From Cyanobacteria bacterium SIG26 (lineage in GTDB: Bacteria > Cyanobacteriota > Vampirovibrionia > Gastranaerophilales > Gastranaerophilaceae), in contig SUTS01000018.1 in the NCBI GenBank assembly GCA_015152555.1, positions 1 through 32,913 of the forward strand: DNA of 32,913 bases, read 5' to 3'. Each line of letters opens with the position of its first letter. Position 1 is the stretch's first letter. The translations under genes were made by a program, and so were the position numbers. Positions 18,344 to 25,953 of this stretch are shown here, piece by piece. Under the pieces are notes generated by a model. That model did no database searches, had not been told where the DNA came from, and worked only from the letters and a program-made list of their open reading frames with translations.

Positions 18344-19303
18344 ATGAGTGAAAGAAAATTAGTTGGAACAAATGAAATGTTCAAAAAAGCATTAGAAGGC
18401 GGATATGCTATTGGTGCTTACAACGTAAACAATATGGAAATCTTACAAGGTATTGCAGAAGCTGCTGAAGAAACTCAATCACCTATTATCTTGCAAGTTT
18501 CTGCAGGTGCTAGAAAATATGCAAATCAAACATATTTGATTAAATTAGTTGAAGCTGCATTAGCAACAACTACAGTACCTATCGCATTACACTTAGACCA
18601 CGGTGCTGATTTTGAAATTTGTAAAGCTTGTATCGATGGCGGTTTCTCATCAGTTATGATTGATGGTTCAAGATTCCCATTAGAAGAAAATATTGCGTTA
18701 ACTAAAAAAGTTGTTGAATATGCTCATGAAAGAGGAGTTTCTGTTGAAGCTGAATTAGGTAAATTAGCAGGTGTTGAAGATGACGTTAAAGTTTCTGCAG
18801 CTGATTCTACATACACAGATCCTCAAGAAGCTGCTAGATTTGTTAAAGAAACTGGTTGTGATTCATTGGCTGTTGCTATTGGTACTTCACACGGTGCTTA
18901 CAAATTCTCTGGCGAAGCTAAATTAGACTTCAAACGTTTAGAAGAAATCAAAAAAGCTGTTAATGAAGCTGTTGGTTATGACTTCCCATTAGTTCTTCAC
19001 GGTTCATCATCAGTTCCTGCTGAATTTGTTGCTAAATGTAATAAATTCGGCGGCAAATTACCAAATGCTCAAGGTGTTCCTGAAGAAATGTTGGCTTATG
19101 CTTCTAAACACGGTGTTGCAAAAATCAATATCGATACAGACTTGAGACTTGCAATGACTTCTACAATCAGAGAGTTCTTTGTTGAATTTCCTGAAAAATT
19201 TGACCCACGTGAATACATGGGACCTGGTAGAACTGCTGTTAAAGAAATGGTTAAACACAAAATGGTTGACGTTCTTGGTACAGCTGGTCACGCTCAAGAC
19301 TAA
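18344..19303 (+). CDS. fba: Fructose-bisphosphate aldolase, class II
   Basis: 319 aa. Zn-dependent aldol cleavage of fructose-1,6-bisphosphate in glycolysis and the reverse in gluconeogenesis. Catalytic D85 and Zn ligand H86 (LHLDHG), E137 (SVEAELG), H183 (GTSHGAYKF) and H219 (LVLHGSSSVP), then KINIDTDLR near 260. The ATG at 18344-18346 has AAGGAG upstream and starts MSERKLVGTNEMFKKA; the frame could be extended 19 codons to 18287, but only as low-complexity promoter DNA. A possible promoter is TTGAAT-N17-TAAACT about 50-70 nt upstream. It has its own terminator at 19321. Confidence 0.96.
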   Translation: MSERKLVGTNEMFKKALEGGYAIGAYNVNNMEILQGIAEAAEETQSPIILQVSAGARKYANQTYLIKLVEAALATTTVPIALHLDHGADFEICKACIDGGFSSVMIDGSRFPLEENIALTKKVVEYAHERGVSVEAELGKLAGVEDDVKVSAADSTYTDPQEAARFVKETGCDSLAVAIGTSHGAYKFSGEAKLDFKRLEEIKKAVNEAVGYDFPLVLHGSSSVPAEFVAKCNKFGGKLPNAQGVPEEMLAYASKHGVAKINIDTDLRLAMTSTIREFFVEFPEKFDPREYMGPGRTAVKEMVKHKMVDVLGTAGHAQD

Positions 19304-19320
19304 TTACGGTTTTATAATTA

Positions 19321-19358
19321 AAAGTGCTTGTTTCAATCGAAATAAGCACTTTTTTTTA
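19321..19358 (+). terminator. Terminator of fba
   Basis: AAAGTGCTT / AAGCACTTT stem, extended inside by TTTC / GAAA, then a run of T. Confidence 0.92.
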
Positions 19359-19361
19359 TTC

Positions 19362-19390
19362 TTTACTTTCAGTTCGTTTTTCTATAAAAT
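19362..19390 (+). promoter_or_regulatory. Promoter of a predicted leaderless holA mRNA
   Basis: TTTACT (19362-19367), 17 nt, TAAAAT (19385-19390), then GTAGTT and the ATG at 19397. No RBS. Transcription would start at about the A of the ATG. Confidence 0.6.
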
Positions 19391-19396
19391 GTAGTT

Positions 19397-20368
19397 ATGA
19401 TTTATTTTTTCTATGGGGATGAAGAATTTAATATCGCGAATGAAATCAAGAAATTTAAAAGCAAGCTTGATAAAGATTTTGTTGAAATGAGTTATAAGTA
19501 TTATAACAATCCGAAGTTTCCAGATTTAATTGCAGCATTAAGGACTCAGCCGATGATGTTTGGCAAAATGCTTATTGAAATAAATTGTTTATCATATTTG
19601 AGTGGAAAAAATAGTGAAGATGGTGGTTTTGATGATAAACAAATAGATCAAATTTCACAGGCATTAGAGGATTGTGGTGAAAATCTGGATGTAATTTTTG
19701 TGGCTCAACTTCCACCAGATAGTCAAAAGAAAATTGATAAACGAAAAAAAATATTTAAGTTATTGTCGAAATATAATGCCCAAGAATTCGCGCAAATTCC
19801 ATCGTATAAAACTGCTGAATTAGAAAGTTGGATTAAAAATCAAGCAAAATCGAAAGATTTAAAATTGTCAGATGATGTTGTATCAGAGATTTTAATTCAA
19901 ATTGGTGCGAATTTAAGAATGCTTGATTCCGAGTTGGAAAAGTTGAAAATTTTTGCCGGTAAAAATAATGTCACAAAAGATATGGTTAAAGAAATTTGTG
20001 TGACAAATGAAGATTTATTTGTTTTTGCAGATTATTTGGTCGGTGAAAATAAGCAAAAAGCACTTGAAGAATATCAAAAATTGCTTACCAAAAAACACCC
20101 ACTAGAGATACTTTCGGTACTTCATACACTACTTCATGGCAGAATTCAAATAAAGGCGTATGCTACGAAATATTCGCCGGATGATATTGCTAAAATGATT
20201 AATATGCATCCATATCGCGTGAAGTTAGAAATTCAAAAATTAAAAAATACTACTTTAAAAAATCTTGTTAAATTGAAAAAGAATTTGACAGATGCAGAGT
20301 ATAGAATAAAGTCAGGTCAAGCGATGTTGGATTTGGATAAGGAGGTTGAGTTTGCAATATTACAATAG
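19397..20368 (+). CDS. holA: DNA polymerase III subunit delta
   Basis: 323 aa. Clamp-loader delta subunit, which opens the beta clamp. MIYFFYGDEEFNI start, an AALRTQPMMFGKMLIEI segment, then a LDVIFVAQLPPDSQKKIDKRKK-like Walker-B-less strand, and the helical SELEKLKIFAG and NEDLFVFADYLVG regions of the collar domain are typical of the family. Length is near the usual 330-340. No RBS; the promoter at 19362 predicts a leaderless mRNA. It overlaps the delta'-like gene by 17 nt at its 3' end, and the next gene's RBS lies in its final codons, so the two clamp-loader subunits are coupled. Confidence 0.88.
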   Translation: MIYFFYGDEEFNIANEIKKFKSKLDKDFVEMSYKYYNNPKFPDLIAALRTQPMMFGKMLIEINCLSYLSGKNSEDGGFDDKQIDQISQALEDCGENLDVIFVAQLPPDSQKKIDKRKKIFKLLSKYNAQEFAQIPSYKTAELESWIKNQAKSKDLKLSDDVVSEILIQIGANLRMLDSELEKLKIFAGKNNVTKDMVKEICVTNEDLFVFADYLVGENKQKALEEYQKLLTKKHPLEILSVLHTLLHGRIQIKAYATKYSPDDIAKMINMHPYRVKLEIQKLKNTTLKNLVKLKKNLTDAEYRIKSGQAMLDLDKEVEFAILQ

Positions 20369-21254
20369 TGAGATTTCAAATAAACTTCCAAAATTATACG
20401 AGTATTTTTGTGATAGTATAAATGACTCTGATAAGAATATAAGTCATTGCCTATTATTTTGGGGACCAGATATAACAGTTCAGTGTGAGTTGGCGTTAGA
20501 AGTTGCGCGATTATTGAATTGTTCAAATGATAAATCACAAAATTGTGAGTGTTTGAATTGTAAGTGGATAAAAGAACAAGCTCATCCTGCTGTAAAGATT
20601 TATACGAGATTAGATTTTAAAGAGGCAGATAGTGCCGGTGATGATGGTGAACCTACAAAAGGGAAAAAGAATATCAATATAAATCAGGCAAAGACCATAA
20701 TAAATGAATTAACAGTTTCTAGTGACTATCATAGAGTTTATATTTTTTGTGATAGGGATGAGGATGGTAATTTGTTGCCATTGAATCAGATGAATTTTCC
20801 TGAAGCTACATCAAATGCTTTGCTAAAGACGTTTGAGGAACCTCCAAAGAACACTACATTTATATTTTTAACAAAAGATAAAACAGATGTTATCTCAACT
20901 GTTGTCTCTCGCGCTCAGGCGTTTTTTGTTCCATCTGTTGTGGAGCAGGGTTATAATTATGAACTTGTGGAAAATGTTGTTTCTGATTATTGGCAAATTG
21001 ATAGAAATCAAGTTTTAGAATTTGAAAATAATTTATATAAATTGATGAGTGAGAATGATAGTAAAGAGGTTCTAACTCAAATTCAGAACTATATGCTAAA
21101 CGTAATCAAATCTAATTCTGGCAATAAACAATTATTTTATAAATTAGCAAAAGATATGAAAGCTGTAGAAGATGCCAAAAGGCAACTTTCACTCACACCT
21201 GCAATGAATACACAAACTGTTATTGAGAATTTGTGTTTTAAGATGATTTTATAA
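20352..21254 (+). CDS. holB: DNA polymerase III delta'-like clamp-loader subunit
   Basis: About 300 aa. AAA+ fold without a working Walker A (CLLFWGPDITVQ in place of GxxGxGKT), as expected for delta' rather than gamma/tau. Four cysteines in a zinc-binding arrangement (NCSNDKSQNCECLNCKW). ASNALLKTFEEPPKNTTFIF and the TVVSRAQAFFVP sensor/SRC region are diagnostic. Start: TTG at 20352, 6 nt after GGAGG (20341-20345); a TTG at 20346 abuts the RBS too closely, and no ATG fits. It is translated within the end of holA. The gene name is by role; distinction from a short DnaX is based on the missing Walker lysine. Confidence 0.85.
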   Translation: MQYYNSEISNKLPKLYEYFCDSINDSDKNISHCLLFWGPDITVQCELALEVARLLNCSNDKSQNCECLNCKWIKEQAHPAVKIYTRLDFKEADSAGDDGEPTKGKKNININQAKTIINELTVSSDYHRVYIFCDRDEDGNLLPLNQMNFPEATSNALLKTFEEPPKNTTFIFLTKDKTDVISTVVSRAQAFFVPSVVEQGYNYELVENVVSDYWQIDRNQVLEFENNLYKLMSENDSKEVLTQIQNYMLNVIKSNSGNKQLFYKLAKDMKAVEDAKRQLSLTPAMNTQTVIENLCFKMIL

Positions 21255-21267
21255 ACTATATCGAATA

Positions 21268-21603
21268 CTACTTAGACTGCTTATTTTTTAATTTTATATA
21301 TGAACTTAAAATAATATTAAAATATTCAATATCATCATCACTTAAATCTCTTAATTTTAAAATTATTGCTTTCAATGAATTTTTCTCCACTTTTTCAGAG
21401 AAATTAAATAATTCATTATAAGAAATATTTAAAAAGTTATGAATATTTTCTATTGTTTCTGCAGAAGCAAAACCTTGTCCATTTTCAATTTTAACTAATG
21501 AATTTCTATGAATACCAAGTTTTTCCGCAAATTCCTCTTGACTATAAGAATAAGCTTTTCTAAGTTCTTTTATTTTATTCCCAAATTGTTTTTGTAAAGA
21601 CAT
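21268..21603 (-). CDS. XRE-family transcriptional regulator
   Basis: 111 aa. Cro/C1-type HTH (about 6-62: IKELRKAYSYSQEEFAEKLG, then IHRNSLVKIENGQGFASAET), then a helical C-terminus (LRDLSDDDIEYFNIILSSYI) like that of the XRE protein at 4125. The ATG lies at 21601-21603. The leader DNA upstream carries a tandem 10-mer (ATAGTATGCA/ATAGTACGCA) and a wide inverted repeat (TTACCTAACCA / TGGTTGGGTAA), likely its own operators. Convergent with holB and divergent from plsY. Target genes unknown. Confidence 0.85.
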   Translation of the reverse strand: MSLQKQFGNKIKELRKAYSYSQEEFAEKLGIHRNSLVKIENGQGFASAETIENIHNFLNISYNELFNFSEKVEKNSLKAIILKLRDLSDDDIEYFNIILSSYIKLKNKQSK

Positions 21604-21905
21604 AATATTAGTTTAGATTATTAACTATTACCTAACCATAATACTATAGTATGCAATAGTACGCACTACTATATACAACAAAATTCCCTGGTTGGGTAAT
21701 TTTTATTAACTAAAAGTATTATACAATTATTTTTAAAATTATACTACAAATCAGGAGATGTAATAAATACTACACTATGTATTATGAAAGTTTTATTTAA
21801 TCGTGAAATCAAAAATTACAAATAAATATTTTAGGTAATAAAATTTGCCATAAAAGAAACTGCTGTGGTATAATCACATCAAATAGACAGATTGGGAGAG
21901 AATAA
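21604..21905. promoter_or_regulatory. Divergent control region between the XRE regulator and plsY
   Basis: No gene. Tandem ATAGTATGCA (21646-21655) and ATAGTACGCA (21656-21665); inverted arms TTACCTAACCA (21628-21638) and TGGTTGGGTAA (21689-21699, one mismatch) surround them. The plsY promoter is TTGCCA (21845-21850), N18, extended -10 TGGTATAAT (-10 at 21869-21874). TGTG (21864-21867) and CACA (21875-21878) form a dyad over that -10. Confidence 0.6.
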
Positions 21906-22523
21906 ATGGATTATATAGAAATTTTAAAACAATTCGCGTTTGTAATAGTTGCTTCATATTTAATCGGTTCAATTCCTACAGGATATTTGATTGTTAGATT
22001 GTTTACGGGTCAAGATATCAGAACAATTGGTTCAGGCTCAACCGGTGCAACCAATGTGAAACGCGTAATGGGCAAAAAATGGTTTTTTGTTGTAATGATA
22101 TTGGATGCAATTAAAGGTGCGTTACCGGTTGTGTTAACTGCATTGTTTGCAACAGCGTTGCACAAATACGGGGTGTTGCCTGTAGTTGCTGCAATTTGTG
22201 CTATTTTAGGCCATAGTAAATCTGTATTTTTAAACTTTACGGGAGGAAAATCGGTTGCTTCAGGTGTGGGTACATTACTTGCACTAAACTGGCAGGCTGG
22301 CATTTTGATAGCTCTTGTTTGGGCTGCTGTAACTTGGTTTTCTAAATATGTATCATTAGGCTCAATTGTCGCTCTAGCTTTGGCTCCATTTTTTATGTGG
22401 CTTTTGAATGCTCCTGTTGCATATATTGTGTATGCTTTGATTGCTGCAATTTATGTGATTTATTTGCATAGAGAAAATATTAAACGTCTTAGAGATGGTA
22501 ACGAAAATAAGGTTCGTAATTAG
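21906..22523 (+). CDS. plsY: Glycerol-3-phosphate acyltransferase PlsY
   Basis: 205-aa integral membrane enzyme that acylates glycerol-3-phosphate from acyl-phosphate, the first step of phospholipid synthesis with PlsX. The three conserved cytoplasmic motifs are SYLIGSIPTGYL with IRTIGSGSTGATNVKRVMGKK nearby, GHSKSVFLNFTGGKSVASGVG, and the C-terminal IYLHRENIKRL. About five hydrophobic segments. GGGAG RBS and a strong extended -10 promoter. plsX is not in the window. Confidence 0.95.
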   Translation: MDYIEILKQFAFVIVASYLIGSIPTGYLIVRLFTGQDIRTIGSGSTGATNVKRVMGKKWFFVVMILDAIKGALPVVLTALFATALHKYGVLPVVAAICAILGHSKSVFLNFTGGKSVASGVGTLLALNWQAGILIALVWAAVTWFSKYVSLGSIVALALAPFFMWLLNAPVAYIVYALIAAIYVIYLHRENIKRLRDGNENKVRN

Positions 22524-22590
22524 TATACCCGATTGTGTATATATTTTTCCTGATAGAAGGTTTAAAATATTTAAAAATATGAGGTGAATT

Positions 22591-22896
22591 ATGATTTATG
22601 AACTAGATGAGACTAATTTTGATGAGCATACAGCTAAAGGGTTAAAACTGGTAGAGTTTTATACTACTTGGTGTACATATTGCCGTAATCAACGGATTGA
22701 GTTGGAAGAATTTAAAAACTCCGATATTTGGATCGGGATTGTTGATGCTGATGAATCACCGTCACTACCGAGACGATATGGTGTAAATGGGTTTCCGACT
22801 TTTGTGTTATTAAAAGACGGTGAAAAGATTGCCGAATTTGTCGGATTTCATCAAAAATCACAACTTTTGAATAAGTTGATGAATTATATAGTGTAA
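22591..22896 (+). CDS. Thioredoxin-like protein
   Basis: 101 aa, compact thioredoxin fold. Active-site C28-T-Y-C31 in VEFYTTWCTYC and the cis-proline P69 in GVNGFPTFVLL; cytoplasmic (no signal peptide). Standard thioredoxins have CGPC; the Thr-Tyr pair should change redox potential and partner choice, so it may not be the housekeeping thioredoxin. RBS GAGGTG. The next small gene follows after 15 nt with its own RBS, probably in one mRNA. Confidence 0.9.
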   Translation: MIYELDETNFDEHTAKGLKLVEFYTTWCTYCRNQRIELEEFKNSDIWIGIVDADESPSLPRRYGVNGFPTFVLLKDGEKIAEFVGFHQKSQLLNKLMNYIV

Positions 22897-22911
22897 GAAA
22901 AGGAGAAAATA

Positions 22912-23121
22912 ATGTTTCAAGTTTATACATCAACAGATAAATCATCGTTATCAAAAAAGTTTGTAGGTGAATTTAAGGATTGGGATGATGCTATGGATTG
23001 TGCTGAGCAGGCTATTGAGGGTAAGGCTGGGCTTAGGTATATTGTTGAAGAAACAAATGGTACAGTTGATAGTTATGGAGAACTTATAGCTTCTGTTGTT
23101 GCAGAAAGTGATTTTAACTAG
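22912..23121 (+). CDS. Small acidic protein, unknown function
   Basis: 69 aa, not recognised. Soluble and acidic, alpha/beta pattern: MFQVYTSTDKSS, KKFVGEFKDWDDAMDCAEQAI (helix), LRYIVEETNGTVDSYGEL (strand-turn-strand). AAGGAG RBS. It lies 15 nt after the thioredoxin-like gene, so it could be a partner or substrate; this is inference from position alone. Confidence 0.7.
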   Translation: MFQVYTSTDKSSLSKKFVGEFKDWDDAMDCAEQAIEGKAGLRYIVEETNGTVDSYGELIASVVAESDFN

Positions 23122-23137
23122 GGGTAAATATAATGTT

Positions 23138-23161
23138 CCTTCCCCATCCGGGGCAGGGAGT
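23138..23161. repeat. Short CCTTCCCCATCCGGGGCAGG repeat, copy 2
   Basis: Same 24 nt as 9850-9873, followed by related CACCCCATCCCC sequence and preceded by GGGGTAAATATA, which also marks the edges of other repeats in the window. Confidence 0.7.
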
Positions 23162-23252
23162 ATTCGCATCACCCCATCCCCAACCCCCGAATAATGGCTA
23201 GGGTTCACCAAAAACTTTTGTAACAAAAACTTAACAAATCCAAATAAAATCC

Positions 23253-23279
23253 TAAAGTTTTTAATTAAAATGCCGTAAT
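23253..23279 (+). promoter_or_regulatory. Sigma-28 (FliA)-like promoter
   Basis: TAAAGTTT (23253-23260), 11 nt, GCCGTAAT (23272-23279). Nearly the same as the promoter at 2947-2973, including the AATAAAAT-like sequence just upstream. Confidence 0.7.
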
Positions 23280-23324
23280 ACTACATGAAACGATGTACAG
23301 TTACGAAATTATGAAAGGAAAGCA

Positions 23325-25121
23325 ATGGGATTAGCAGCATCACAAGCAAGATTACTAACCATCACAGCTCGTAAAGCTGACTGCGAATTCATGTCTATGA
23401 ATTTGTCTCATCAAAAGCTTGCGCTTTCTCGTAACATGGAACGAGTTTCCGATGAGTATCAAAAGGCATTGATGGCAACAAAATTGGTATATGATTATCA
23501 AGCAACAGGTCAAAGCGATATGAATTTAACTTATGATTTGTTGATGAGTCCATCAATATACAATGACTATTATCCAAAAATGGTTACTGATTCTAAAAAC
23601 AGATGTGTATTAAACTCTGCTTATGCGGCGGCTGCAAGGGCTGCGGGTATTCCTGCCGAAGGTTTGATAGGTACACCATCTTCTGATATACGTAACAAGT
23701 TTATTCAAGCATTAGCTAATAACAATGTTATTACCTCATACGCAGCAGCGTCTATTCAAGCTGTAACTTATGGTAATTCTGTTGGTTTAGGTAACACAAT
23801 TTCTGCAACCGTGGGTACTGAACAGATTTCTTATGAACAGTTGATAGATTTATTAAAAACTACTCAAGGTTCTGCAGATTATGGCTTTACTTTAGGTATG
23901 AATTATTCTGCGGATTATAGAGCTGCAATGGGTGAAGATCCGCATAATGAGGGTGGTGGTAATAACAAAACATCATATTTTCCTACGAGAGTAGATAATG
24001 GTGAACATTTATGGATATATTCTGGTGGAGAATTGCAATCTCATTATAGATCTGGGTCGTCATCTGCGTCAATGACTTTGGTAGATTTATTGGATTCTAA
24101 TAAAAAATATATATATGGTTTAGAATCTGCAGAGGGTTCTTCTTTACCGGTTCAAGATGCTGCGTATCTGCAGTATCATTTGGTTGGTGATCAAAATTCC
24201 TTCTTACACTGGATGTCTGACCAGTTCTATAGTATATTGGGTGATTCCAGTGCTCAAAGTAACTTAGCGTTGCAATATGCAGAGGATGCTATTTTTGATT
24301 TATTGTATCCTAATAGCAATATACAAGATTCGTATTCTACTCGTTATTATAATACGAAACGAGATACCAGATCTGCTAATAGCCGTGCAGATGCATGGAT
24401 GTTAGAAGAGATTGGTACTAGTGTAATTAATACAAAACGAGATAGTGCTAAAATGGGTGAAGTAAGAGATGCGGCTGATGAATATATTGGTATTACATAT
24501 AAAACAAGTAGAGATAAAGATAAAGGTGACAAATCAAGTATAGCTCTTGATTTGAGCACATTAGCACAAGTGTATTTAACAGCTTATGTTGAGTATATGC
24601 AAGGTGTTGAAAATACAAGTTACAGATATGATAAAGGTAAGATGTCTTACGCTAATTTGTATGACCCTAATGAAGATGATTTTACTTTCACAATTGCGTC
24701 AGAATCTGTAATCGATGATGGTGGCAGTGATATGACAGCTCAGTTTTATGATGCTTTATTCAACCAAATTTGTATGAACGGTTGGACTGAAAACGCTCAA
24801 ATTGATGATCGTGAATATATGACAGAAATGATGAAAAACGGTATGGTATTTATTTCATCAATGAGTGATGACGGTTATTATTATCAAAGCAGTTATTCTA
24901 ACGATAAAACGGTGATTGAGGTTGCTGATAATGAAGCTATTGCTCAAGCTGAGGCTAAGTATAGTGCAGAAAAAGCTAAAATTGAAAATAAAGAAGATTC
25001 ACTTGATTTGAAGATGAAAAATCTTGATACTGAGATTTCTTCATTAGATCAAGAGTATAATACGGTTAAATCGCTTATCTCAAAATCTATTGAAAAATCT
25101 ATCAAGCGTTATGAAGCATAG
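23325..25121 (+). CDS. Large MGLAASQAR-type protein with helical ends
   Basis: 598 aa. I recognise the start (MGLAASQARLLTITARKADC) as a recurrent N-terminus in Gastranaerophilales proteins of unknown function. Residues 1-65 form one long amphipathic helix region (..NLSHQKLALSRNMERVSDEYQKALMATK). The centre is a mixed, Asp/Ser/Tyr-rich domain with no recognised motif. The last about 65 residues are a coiled coil (EAKYSAEKAKIENKEDSLDL .. LDTEISSLDQEYNTVKSLIS). Neither signal peptide nor membrane segment. AAAGGA precedes the ATG. Coiled-coil ends around a variable middle, no Sec signal and a FliA-like promoter recall flagellin, hook-associated and type III-secreted proteins; that is a hypothesis, not a call. 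Confidence 0.75.
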   Translation: MGLAASQARLLTITARKADCEFMSMNLSHQKLALSRNMERVSDEYQKALMATKLVYDYQATGQSDMNLTYDLLMSPSIYNDYYPKMVTDSKNRCVLNSAYAAAARAAGIPAEGLIGTPSSDIRNKFIQALANNNVITSYAAASIQAVTYGNSVGLGNTISATVGTEQISYEQLIDLLKTTQGSADYGFTLGMNYSADYRAAMGEDPHNEGGGNNKTSYFPTRVDNGEHLWIYSGGELQSHYRSGSSSASMTLVDLLDSNKKYIYGLESAEGSSLPVQDAAYLQYHLVGDQNSFLHWMSDQFYSILGDSSAQSNLALQYAEDAIFDLLYPNSNIQDSYSTRYYNTKRDTRSANSRADAWMLEEIGTSVINTKRDSAKMGEVRDAADEYIGITYKTSRDKDKGDKSSIALDLSTLAQVYLTAYVEYMQGVENTSYRYDKGKMSYANLYDPNEDDFTFTIASESVIDDGGSDMTAQFYDALFNQICMNGWTENAQIDDREYMTEMMKNGMVFISSMSDDGYYYQSSYSNDKTVIEVADNEAIAQAEAKYSAEKAKIENKEDSLDLKMKNLDTEISSLDQEYNTVKSLISKSIEKSIKRYEA

Positions 25122-25186
25122 TTGTCATGTGATTTGTCATTCTGAGCGGGGGTAAATGTATTGTTGTTGATAGCCTTTGCAAAATC

Positions 25187-25375
25187 GTCATTCTGAGCGG
25201 GTGTGAGCAGAGGCACGAACGTAGTGAGAGACGAACACGCGTCAACGGAAACGTTGAGTTTTCGTTGCAAGTGTGAGCGGTGCCGTTTATTGCGAACACC
25301 GAAGAAGCGAAGAATCTCTTATTATTATTTTATACAATTTTACGAGATTCTTCGGGCTAAAGCCCTCAGAATGAC
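25187..25375. mobile_element. MITE-like palindromic element containing 91-bp repeat copy 2
   Basis: Bounded by GTCATTCTGAGCGGG and its near-inverse CCCTCAGAATGAC. Inside: the 91-bp repeat (25205-25295), an 11-bp perfect inverted repeat CGAAGAATCTC (25308-25318) / GAGATTCTTCG (25344-25354) and GGGCT-AA-AGCCC (25354-25365). No ORF for a transposase, so a non-autonomous element is the simplest reading. Confidence 0.55.
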
Positions 25376-25941
25376 GAAGGTCGAACGAGGCGGAAAGATT
25401 CCAATATATTTACCCCTCAGAATGACGAGGGATGAACAAATAGGAATAAAGCCCAATATTTTACCCCTAGAATGACAGTCCATCCAGGGAAGGGAGTATT
25501 CGTGTCACACCTTCTCCTAGCCCTCACCCTAGGAAAGGGGTTTGTGTGAGACTATTCCTTTAGTGTGTGATGTGATATGAGTATTCCTGCCCCGGATGGG
25601 GAAGGTGGCGGAGCCGGAAGGGGTGATTTGAGTTGAACATAGCTTCTGAGGACTTTTCACATCACCCCATCCCCACCCTACCTCTCAGCAAAACAATACT
25701 TAATTGTTTTGCTTCGGCAGAGTCCATCCAAGGAAGGGAAAAATTGTATCACCCCACCCTCTTCCTAGAAGAGGGGAATTCTCGATACCTTACTTTTACC
25801 CATCACCCCACCCCTCTCCATCCACGGCAGGGTGGGAGTATCCACCCCTTACGTCATCTCTATTCCCTTTCTAGATTAGGGTGTTTAAATTATTTGAATT
25901 TTAGATACAAAAGTTTACTTCAATTGAGATATTTTTTATTG

Positions 25942-25947
25942 TAAAAT
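25942..25947 (+). promoter_or_regulatory. -10 box of a predicted leaderless dnaA mRNA
   Basis: TAAAAT followed by TCTTTT and then the ATG of dnaA at 25954. No RBS and no clear -35. Confidence 0.5.
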
Positions 25948-25953
25948 TCTTTT

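Larger units (their letters stand above)
25122..25953. repeat. Repeat-packed intergenic region upstream of dnaA
   Basis: About 830 bp without a credible gene. Contains GTCATTCTGAGCGGG at 25136 and 25187, inverted CCTCAGAATGAC or its variant at about 25364, 25415 and 25466, the second 91-bp repeat (25205-25295), hairpins, and several TCACCCCATCCCC-like stretches, with CCTGCCCCGGATGGGGAAGG at 25586-25605 being the inverse of the 9850 repeat. Overlapping short ORFs here are repeat translations. No cluster of TTATCCACA DnaA boxes was seen. Confidence 0.7.

Noticed and set aside
25203..25944. ORFs of 90 and 103 aa upstream of dnaA
   Set aside because: Composed of repeat and CCCCATCCCC low-complexity sequence, no RBS, no protein-like character.
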